Origin: Streptomyces tardus
Lineage (GTDB): Bacteria; Actinomycetota; Actinomycetes; Streptomycetales; Streptomycetaceae
Assembly (NCBI RefSeq): GCF_018101125.2
Contig: NZ_JAELVF020000002.1
Coordinates: 130,576 to 194,575 of the forward strand
Direction: 5' to 3'
DNA length: 64,000 nucleotides
This document shows positions 7,745 to 13,818 of the stretch, piece by piece. The notes beneath the pieces are model-generated. The model saw only the letters and a program-made list of their open reading frames with translations. It was not told the origin of the DNA and did not search any database. Made by a program: the position numbers and the translations under genes. How positions within the stretch are numbered: the first letter of the stretch is position 1; each line of letters starts with the position of its first letter.

Positions 7745-9253
7745 ATGAGCAGCACCACGAAGTACGTCGCCGCGATCGACCAGGGCACCACCTCCAGCCG
7801 CTGCATGATCTTCAGCGACGACGGCGCGGTGGTCGCCGTCGACCAGAAGGAGCACGAGCAGATATTTCCGCGACCGGGCTGGGTGGAGCACGACGCCACC
7901 GAGATCTGGGCGAAGACCCAGGCGGTGGTCGCCGGTGCGCTGGCGAGGGCCGGTCTGCGCGCGGACGGGCTGACCGCGCTCGGCATCACCAACCAGCGGG
8001 AGACCACGCTCCTGTGGGACCGCGCCACCGGTCAGCCCGTCCACAACGCCATCGTCTGGCAGGACACCCGGACCGCCCAGCTCTGCACGGAGCTCGGCGG
8101 TGACATCGGTCAGGACCGCTTCCGCGCAACCACCGGTCTGCCACTGGCCAGTTACTTCTCCGGCCCCAAGGTGACCTGGCTGCTGGACAACGTCCCCGGG
8201 GTGCGGGAGCGCGCCGAGCGCGGCGAGCTGGCGTTCGGCACCATGGACAGCTGGTTGATCTGGAATCTCACCGGCGGAGTCGAGGGCGGCCGGCACGTCA
8301 CCGACGTGACCAACGCGGGCCGCACGATGCTGATGGATCTGCGGACCCTCCAGTGGGACCCGGAGATCCTGAGCGCGATGCGCATTCCCCCCTCGCTGCT
8401 GCCGGAGATCCGCACCTCCTCCGAGGTGTACGGGGAGGCCGTCGGGCAGCTCGGCGGAGTGCCGGTGGCCTCGGCTCTCGGCGACCAGCAGGCCGCAGTC
8501 TTCGGCCAGACCTGTTACGGCGTGGGCGAGGCCAAGAACACCTACGGCACCGGCTCGTTCCTGCTGCTCAACACCGGCGAGCGGCCCGTCGCCTCGCAGA
8601 GCGGCCTGCTCACCACGATGGGGTACCAACTGGCGGGCGAGGCACCGGTCTACTGCCTGGAGGGGTCCATCGCGATCACCGGGGCGCTGGTGCAGTGGTT
8701 CCGCGACCAGCTCGGCATCATCGGGACGGCGGCGGACATCGAGCCGCTGGCGGCGAGCGTGGAGGACAACGGCGGCGCGTACATCGTGCCGGCCTTCTCC
8801 GGGCTCTTCGCGCCGTACTGGAAGTCCGACGCCCGCGGCGTGGTGACGGGCCTGACGCGCTACGTCACCAAGGCCCACCTGGCCAGGGCGGTGCTGGAGG
8901 CGACCAGCTGGCAGACCCGCGAGGTCGTGGACGCCATGTACCAGGACTCCGGGGTGGAGATCACCACGCTGAAGGTGGACGGCGGCATGACCGCCAACAA
9001 CCTGCTGATGCAGCACCAGGCCGACGTGCTGGACGTACCGGTGATCCGCCCGGTGATCGCGGAGACGACGTGTCTGGGCGCGGCGTACGCGGCGGGGCTG
9101 GCCACCGGCGTCTGGTCGGATCTGGACGAGTTGCGCACGCACTGGAAACGGGATGCCGAGTGGAGCCCGCAGATGGACACCGACACCAGGGACCGCGAGT
9201 TCCGGCACTGGCGCAAGGCTGTGGAACGCAGCTTCGGCTGGCTGGAGGACTGA
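7745..9253 (+). CDS. glpK: Glycerol kinase
   Basis: The product is 502 aa, normal for the FGGY family. It phosphorylates glycerol to sn-glycerol 3-phosphate with ATP in the cytoplasm. The N-terminal phosphate-binding motif AAIDQGTTSSR, the ITNQRETT segment, WQDTRT and the C-terminal adenosine-binding KVDGGMTANN region are all present, and the C-terminus reads to a natural stop. The ATG follows CAGGGGGATCGAGC. Its last two stop-codon bases are the first bases of a long inverted repeat, and bases 9103-9133 reappear at 9417-9447 in the rearranged segment downstream. The gene itself looks intact. Confidence 0.95.
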   Translation: MSSTTKYVAAIDQGTTSSRCMIFSDDGAVVAVDQKEHEQIFPRPGWVEHDATEIWAKTQAVVAGALARAGLRADGLTALGITNQRETTLLWDRATGQPVHNAIVWQDTRTAQLCTELGGDIGQDRFRATTGLPLASYFSGPKVTWLLDNVPGVRERAERGELAFGTMDSWLIWNLTGGVEGGRHVTDVTNAGRTMLMDLRTLQWDPEILSAMRIPPSLLPEIRTSSEVYGEAVGQLGGVPVASALGDQQAAVFGQTCYGVGEAKNTYGTGSFLLLNTGERPVASQSGLLTTMGYQLAGEAPVYCLEGSIAITGALVQWFRDQLGIIGTAADIEPLAASVEDNGGAYIVPAFSGLFAPYWKSDARGVVTGLTRYVTKAHLARAVLEATSWQTREVVDAMYQDSGVEITTLKVDGGMTANNLLMQHQADVLDVPVIRPVIAETTCLGAAYAAGLATGVWSDLDELRTHWKRDAEWSPQMDTDTRDREFRHWRKAVERSFGWLED

Positions 9254-9422
9254 GGCACCGGTGGTGCGCCACCCCTCGCGCGGCACGTACGAACCGGACC
9301 GAACGGCTGAAACACGACGTCCCGCCCCTCGATCGGCGTGACCACCGCCCCGCCGGTCACTGCACGTTCCGCTGCGGCTACAGTCCCTGTCTACAACGAC
9401 GCCCAGCAGCACGGCACACCGG
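9252..9422. repeat. Inverted repeat arm A, left copy
   Basis: These 171 bp are the exact reverse complement of 10330-10500 (coordinate sum 19752 throughout; no mismatch found). The arm starts inside the glpK stop codon. It ends where 31 bp of glpK-like sequence begins, sharing CACCGG with it. Confidence 0.95.
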
Positions 9423-9447
9423 CGTCTGGTCGGATCTGGACGAGTTG
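9417..9447 (+). repeat. 31-bp duplicate of an internal glpK segment at the junction of arms A and B
   Basis: The sequence is identical to glpK bases 9103-9133. Its first 6 bases (CACCGG) are also the end of arm A. Its last 10 bases (GGACGAGTTG) are also the start of arm B. It is therefore a bridge with microhomology on both sides. Confidence 0.95.
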
Positions 9448-9715
9448 GCACAGGGCGCGCTCGGCGCCGTGGTGCTCGCGGACACCCGCAGACTCGAGGA
9501 CTGCTTCGCCGCCATCGACTACTTCGAACGCCGTGCCATTCCCTTCGCCGTGGCGGTCAACTGCTTCGACGGGGCCCAGAGTTACCCGGAGGAGACCGTG
9601 CGAGCGGCCCTCGATCTCGACGCCGGGGTGCCGCTGCTCCTCTGCGACGCCCGGCGACGCGAGTCCGCCCGCGACGTACTGATCGCGGTGGTCGAACACG
9701 CCATGCGCACCGCCG
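9438..9715 (+). pseudogene. Truncated cvnD-like GTPase copy (C-terminal half, plus strand)
   Basis: On the plus strand this segment encodes the C-terminal half of the neighbouring GTPase from DELAQGALGA to LIAVVEHAMRTAA, with no GTP-binding N-terminal part. The last residues, VVEHAMRTAA, look like the authentic CvnD C-terminus, which the minus-strand copy lacks. After 9715 the sequence runs into the reverse complement of itself. Bases 9438-9688 pair with 9713-9963. It is not expected to be functional. Confidence 0.8.
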
Positions 9716-10265
9716 CGATCAGTACGTCGCGGGCGGACTCGCGTCGCCGGGCGTCGCAGAGGAGCAGCGGCACCCCGGCGTCGAGATCGAGGGCCGCTCG
9801 CACGGTCTCCTCCGGGTAACTCTGGGCCCCGTCGAAGCAGTTGACCGCCACGGCGAAGGGAATGGCACGGCGTTCGAAGTAGTCGATGGCGGCGAAGCAG
9901 TCCTCGAGTCTGCGGGTGTCCGCGAGCACCACGGCGCCGAGCGCGCCCTGTGCCAACTCGTCCCACAGGAACCAGAAGCGGTCCTGTCCGGGGGTGCCGA
10001 AGAGGTACAGCACCAGGCTGTCGCTGAGCGTGATGCGGCCGAAGTCCATCGCCACCGTGGTGGTGGTCTTGCGCTCCACCCCGGCGGTGCTGTCGTGCGG
10101 GACGCTCGCCTCGGTGAGGGTCTCCTCGGTCCGAAGTGGCTTGATCTCGCTGACGGCGCCGACGAACGTGGTCTTGCCGACGCCGAATCCGCCCGCGACG
10201 AGGACCTTCAGGGCGACCGGGTCGGGAGCGTTCTGGCGGGCTCGTCTGGCACGCCCGAAAACCAT
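9582..10265 (-). CDS. CvnD-type small GTPase (conservon ATP/GTP-binding protein) with rearranged C-terminus
   Basis: As read the product is 227 aa. It has P-loop GGFGVGKTT near residue 26, a TKTTTTVAMDFG-type switch region (here KTTTTVAMDFG) and G3 FGTPGQDRFWF, all typical of conservon CvnD proteins, which act with a CvnA sensor and CvnB/CvnC at the membrane. The normal family C-terminus should read about LIAVVEHAM. Here it becomes LIAAVRMACSTTA and then runs about 45 residues through its own antisense inverted repeat to a chance stop at 9582. Coding up to about base 9713 is therefore credible and the tail is aberrant. ATG 10265 was chosen for its family-typical MVFGR start. The gene is separated from cvnC by 2.6 kb, whereas they normally overlap. 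Confidence 0.8.
   Translation of the reverse strand: MVFGRARRARQNAPDPVALKVLVAGGFGVGKTTFVGAVSEIKPLRTEETLTEASVPHDSTAGVERKTTTTVAMDFGRITLSDSLVLYLFGTPGQDRFWFLWDELAQGALGAVVLADTRRLEDCFAAIDYFERRAIPFAVAVNCFDGAQSYPEETVRAALDLDAGVPLLLCDARRRESARDVLIAAVRMACSTTAISTSRADSRRRASQRSSGTPASRSRAARTVSSG
9713..9963. repeat. Inverted repeat arm B, right copy
   Basis: These 251 bp are the reverse complement of 9438-9688 (coordinate sum 19401), separated by a 24-bp spacer with little self-complementarity. The fold-back centre is at about 9700. The arm lies within the 3' half of the minus-strand GTPase gene. Confidence 0.95.
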
Positions 10266-10329
10266 GTCGTCTCCTCCCGCTCGTCGGGCCCGCGCGGCCG
10301 GCGGACGGGGCCGTGCGCTCCGTGTTCCA

Positions 10330-10500
10330 CCGGTGTGCCGTGCTGCTGGGCGTCGTTGTAGACAGGGACTGTAGCCGCAGCGGAACGTGCAGTGACCGGC
10401 GGGGCGGTGGTCACGCCGATCGAGGGGCGGGACGTCGTGTTTCAGCCGTTCGGTCCGGTTCGTACGTGCCGCGCGAGGGGTGGCGCACCACCGGTGCCTC
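10330..10500. repeat. Inverted repeat arm A, right copy
   Basis: This is an exact 171-bp reverse complement of 9252-9422. It occupies the interval between the TetR stop and the GTPase start, so it probably contains the GTPase promoter. The left copy would then be a displaced duplicate promoter pointing into the truncated GTPase copy. Confidence 0.95.
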
Positions 10501-10530
10501 GGGACCGGTTGCCTGCGCGTACGCCGTGTC

Positions 10531-11148
10531 TCAACTCCCGGCGCCGGACGGGGAGTCGAAGAGTCGACCGGCGACGGCGACGAACGGGCCGTGCAGCTCG
10601 CGGATGGCCTCGAGGTCGCCCTCCAGCAGCAGCGCCGAGACCTTGGCCCCGACCGCGGCGACCAGCACTTCCAGCGCGAACCGCTCGGCCGCCTCCCCGT
10701 ACAGCAGCACCAGCGCGTCGACGAAACGGTGCTGGAGTGCCGCACGGTGGGCGATCGCCTCGGGGCCGGCGGCGTAGGACTCGACCAGGAACACCCGGGC
10801 CAGGTCCGGCTCGTCGGCGATGGTGTCCAGGTAGATGCCGAGGAAGTCCGGGAACAGGTCCGGGGTCAGCTCGACTTCGCCCAGCGCCGCGGAGAGGCGC
10901 TCGACGAAGAGGGCCGACGCCCTGTCCAGGGTCGCCAGAAAGCAGTCCTGCTTGGAGCCGAACTGCTGGTAGAAGGTCTCCCTGGAGACTCCGGCGCGTT
11001 CGAGGATCGCGGCGACGGGGGTCCCGGCGTACCCCTTCTCGGACATGGCCTGGGCGCAGGCGAGCAGCATGCGTTCGCGCTGGGTCGCCGCCACGAACTC
11101 GCGGGAGAGCTTGTGGCGGCCTCTGGGCAGGGGGTTGGTGCTGGTCAT
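10531..11148 (-). CDS. TetR/AcrR-family transcriptional regulator
   Basis: The product is 205 aa. The N-terminal TetR helix-turn-helix is clear: MLLACAQAMSEKGYAGTPVAAILERAGVSRETFY is split as helix 1, then PVAAILERAGVS and ETFYQQFGSK as the recognition helix. The C-terminal part is an unassigned ligand-binding domain. ATG 11148 was chosen because it sits just before the conserved region; the frame is open a further 350 bp upstream with no family similarity. It follows the AhpD-like and SDR genes on the same strand and probably regulates them. Confidence 0.85.
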   Translation of the reverse strand: MTSTNPLPRGRHKLSREFVAATQRERMLLACAQAMSEKGYAGTPVAAILERAGVSRETFYQQFGSKQDCFLATLDRASALFVERLSAALGEVELTPDLFPDFLGIYLDTIADEPDLARVFLVESYAAGPEAIAHRAALQHRFVDALVLLYGEAAERFALEVLVAAVGAKVSALLLEGDLEAIRELHGPFVAVAGRLFDSPSGAGS

Positions 11149-11231
11149 CGTGTCCCGGTCTGGTCGCGGACGTCGGTGGCTGGTCGTTCGGCAGGTGCGT
11201 TCGGCCGGTGCGCTCGCCCGGTGCGTGCTCG

Positions 11232-11837
11232 TCAGTCGGTGGGGCGGCGGTTCGTACGGCTGCGCTCGGCGGTGGCTGGTGGTGCGGTTCGGCGGCGGGG
11301 GCGGGGACGGTCCGGCTGGAGGCGGAGTGTGGTGATCGTGGTGGCGAGCATTGAATAGTGCCCCACCAGCAGCAGGTACTCCAGTGCGAGCGGCTCGCTG
11401 AGGTGGCTGCGCAGCGACGCCCACGCCGCGTCGTCCAGGTCGCCGTCGGCCAACAGGGCGTCGGCACAGGTCAGTAGCGTACGTTCGCGCGCGGACCAAC
11501 CGGATGCTTCCGGCCCCTGCGTGACCCGCTCCACATCCGCTTCGGTGACACCGGCCCGGCGGCCCAGGCGTACGTGGTGGGTGAACTCGTAGGCGCAGGC
11601 ACGGACATGGGCGACCCGCAGGATGACCAGTTCGGTCTCGCGCCGGGGCAGCTTCCCTCCGGGCATCAGCCGGCCGGCGAAGTGCAGCCAGCCCAGGAAG
11701 AGCCGCCTGTTGCGGGCCAGCGTGAGGAAGAGGTGCGGAGGCCGGGTGCCCGCCACCCTTCCCGCTGCGCGACTGAACACCCAGGCGGCCAGGCCGACCT
11801 GGCGCCGGTCGCCGGGGGCGATGCGCGGGCGGCTCAC
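11232..11837 (-). CDS. AhpD/carboxymuconolactone decarboxylase-like protein without the CxxC pair
   Basis: The product is 201 aa. The region ETELVILRVAHVRACAYEFTHH near residues 70-90 matches the CMD/AhpD fold. However, the redox CxxC of true AhpD is reduced to a single Cys (RACAYEFTHH), so peroxidase activity is unlikely; the arrangement resembles the gamma-carboxymuconolactone decarboxylase-like group. The GTG start overlaps the TGA of the upstream SDR gene by 4 bp (GTGA), which indicates translational coupling. The C-terminal 25 residues are Arg/Pro-rich. Its substrate is not known from sequence. Confidence 0.75.
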   Translation of the reverse strand: MSRPRIAPGDRRQVGLAAWVFSRAAGRVAGTRPPHLFLTLARNRRLFLGWLHFAGRLMPGGKLPRRETELVILRVAHVRACAYEFTHHVRLGRRAGVTEADVERVTQGPEASGWSARERTLLTCADALLADGDLDDAAWASLRSHLSEPLALEYLLLVGHYSMLATTITTLRLQPDRPRPRRRTAPPATAERSRTNRRPTD

Positions 11838-12793
11838 CGGTCCGCCTTCCCGGTGCGCAGGGCCGGGCCCTCGGGTTCGGCGGCCCGTTCGGCCGGTGGG
11901 CCCTGCGGGGTCCGCGCAGTGCTGGCGCGTGCCTCGGCGACCGCGGGCAGGGCCCGGTGCGCGAGGCCGTTGAGCAGGCGCATCACCAGCTCGTAGACGG
12001 GCGGCAGTACGCGCTGGAGGAAGTGCAGCAGGCGGATCTCGCGCGAGGTGTGCACGAGGTAGCGGCCGGTGCGTATGCCCTCGAGTATCGCCTCGGCGAC
12101 ATCCTCGGGCCTGGCCGCCCGGCTGCGGAAGCGGGCCTGCAACCGCCGGAAGGCGGGTGTGCTCGCGTCCGCCCCGACGATGTCGACGGTCTCGGTGAGC
12201 GGGGTGTCGACCGCGCCCGGGCAGACCAGGCTGACGCCGATCCGGTGGCGCCGCAGGTCGAAGCGGAGCACCTCGCTCACACCGCGCAGTCCGAACTTGG
12301 CCGCGCTGTACGCCGCGTGCCAGGGCAGTCCGAGAAGCCCGGCGGAGGAGGAGACGTTGACCAGATGGCCGCCGCGACCGCCGTCGATCATCGCCGGCAG
12401 CAGGTACTCGATGATGTGGATGGGCCCCATCAGGTTGACGTCCACCATCCGTCGCCAGTGGTGGTGCTCGAGCGAACTGACCGTGCCCCAGGTCGAGACG
12501 CCGGCGATGTTCATCACCACGTCCATCGAGCCGTGCCGGGAGGTGAGCCGGACCGCCAGATCCCGAACCGCGGCGCAGTCGGCGAGGTCGGCCGGTTCGG
12601 CGAAGGGGACCCGCCCGCCCCGCGCGATGATCTCCTCGGCCACCTCCAGGAGGCGGTCGGCCTGGATGTCCGTGAGGTGCAGCCGCGCGCCGCGCTCGGC
12701 GGCGAGCAGGGCAGTGGCTCGTCCGATACCGCTGGCCGCGCCGGTGACGAAGACGTTCCGTCCGGTGAGGTCCTTCACATGTGATCGGGGCAT
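11834..12793 (-). CDS. Short-chain dehydrogenase/reductase
   Basis: The product is 319 aa: a classical SDR core of about 250 residues plus a C-terminal extension. The NAD(P)-binding TGAASGIG is near residue 18, then NIAGV, catalytic Ser in NVSSSAG, and the YSAAK motif near residue 160. Asp after the second strand (HLTDIQ) suggests NAD+ preference. The extension after about residue 250 (RLLHFLQRVLPPVYELVMRL) is hydrophobic/amphipathic and may associate with membrane. It is coupled to the AhpD-like gene and followed by TetR. The three genes lie between cvnC and the cvnD-like gene. The substrate is unknown. Confidence 0.85.
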   Translation of the reverse strand: MPRSHVKDLTGRNVFVTGAASGIGRATALLAAERGARLHLTDIQADRLLEVAEEIIARGGRVPFAEPADLADCAAVRDLAVRLTSRHGSMDVVMNIAGVSTWGTVSSLEHHHWRRMVDVNLMGPIHIIEYLLPAMIDGGRGGHLVNVSSSAGLLGLPWHAAYSAAKFGLRGVSEVLRFDLRRHRIGVSLVCPGAVDTPLTETVDIVGADASTPAFRRLQARFRSRAARPEDVAEAILEGIRTGRYLVHTSREIRLLHFLQRVLPPVYELVMRLLNGLAHRALPAVAEARASTARTPQGPPAERAAEPEGPALRTGKADR

Positions 12794-12897
12794 GTTCGGA
12801 GGCTAACCGATCCACGAACAGTGGTGTTTGTCATCAGGGTGAGGAAAATCGAGGCTTCTGCGACAGAAGGGCGGCGGCGACCGCCGAAGAGGGGTCT

Positions 12898-13359
12898 CTA
12901 CAGAGCCCGCAGGCCGTCGATCACTTCTCGCAGCACGGACTCGTCCGGCAGCTCGGCGGGCGGCACGGGCCGGGTCACCCGTACCAGCTCGACGTCCAGC
13001 AGGTCGTCGAGCAGCACTCGGACCACCCCCACCGGAAGATCGAGGGCAGCCGCCAGCTCGGCGACCGAGATCAGCTCCTCGCGGCACAGACGCAGGATGT
13101 CCAGATGCTCGGGCACGAGGCGGTGCTCGTACTGGAACCGCTCCTCGGTCTCGGCCCGCGTCGGCTGCCCCTCGACGCCGTCCGAACCGGCCTCCTCGGA
13201 CTTCTCCGCGTCTGCCGGCACCGTGGGGCGTTCATCCTCCGCCAGCACCAGCGCGATCAGATCGAGCGGCTCGTCACTGGCTCCGCGGGTACGGCCGCGC
13301 GTCATCGCGTACGGCCGTACCACGGGCCCGGCGGCGTCGTCGAACCATCGCTCGGTCAT
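12898..13359 (-). CDS. Conservon protein CvnC (DUF742 family)
   Basis: The product is 153 aa. The C-terminal DUF742 winged-helix-like region is clear: EHLDILRLCREELISVAELAA, then LPVGVVRVLLDDLLDVELV, ending in LREVIDGLRAL. An acidic, low-complexity insert (about residues 40-70) lengthens it compared with typical 120-aa members. It begins 9 bp after cvnB. In other conservons cvnD overlaps this stop codon; here a non-coding gap and the SDR gene follow. Confidence 0.85.
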   Translation of the reverse strand: MTERWFDDAAGPVVRPYAMTRGRTRGASDEPLDLIALVLAEDERPTVPADAEKSEEAGSDGVEGQPTRAETEERFQYEHRLVPEHLDILRLCREELISVAELAAALDLPVGVVRVLLDDLLDVELVRVTRPVPPAELPDESVLREVIDGLRAL

Positions 13360-13368
13360 GCGCCCCGC

Positions 13369-13818
13369 TCACCCTCCGCCCGGATTGTCGGTGCGGGGGG
13401 CGGTCGCCAGATGGGCGCCGACGCGCTTGACCAGCAGCGTCATCTCGTAGGCGATCTGGCCGATGTCGGACTCCGCCTCCGCGAGGACCGCCAGGCAGCT
13501 GCCGTCTCCGGCGGCGGTGACGAAGAGGAACGCGCCGTCCAGCTCCACGACGGTCTGGCGCACGCTGCCGGCCTCGAAGTGGCGGCCCACGCCCTTGGCC
13601 AGGCTGTGGAAACCGGAGGCCACTGCGGCCAGGTGCTCGCCGTCCTCGCGCGAGAGGTCGCGCGAACCGCCCCTCGGCAGACCGTCGCCGGAGAGCACGA
13701 GCACCTTGCGGATGCTGCCGACCCGGTCGACCAGGTCGTCCAGCAGCCAGTTCAACTCGCCCGAACCGCCGGGCCCTTCGGCATACGCGCTGTCATTGGC
13801 GGCATTCGGTACGGTCAT
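13369..13818 (-). CDS. Conservon protein CvnB (roadblock/LC7 domain)
   Basis: The product is 149 aa, with a roadblock/LC7 fold from LNWLLDDLVDRVGSIRKVLV to the C-terminus. Roadblock proteins in conservons act as partners or GAP-like modulators of the CvnD GTPase. Its start overlaps the cvnA stop by 4 bp, so the two are translationally coupled. Confidence 0.88.
   Translation of the reverse strand: MTVPNAANDSAYAEGPGGSGELNWLLDDLVDRVGSIRKVLVLSGDGLPRGGSRDLSREDGEHLAAVASGFHSLAKGVGRHFEAGSVRQTVVELDGAFLFVTAAGDGSCLAVLAEAESDIGQIAYEMTLLVKRVGAHLATAPRTDNPGGG

Noticed and set aside
9338..9819. Plus-strand frames through the inverted repeat
   Set aside because: They are hybrid translations of arm A, the glpK insert and the truncated GTPase copy; treated as a remnant rather than a gene.
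10330..10500. Arm A as the terminal inverted repeat of an insertion sequence
   Set aside because: No transposase lies between the arms, no target-site duplication was seen, and arm B lies inside the GTPase gene.
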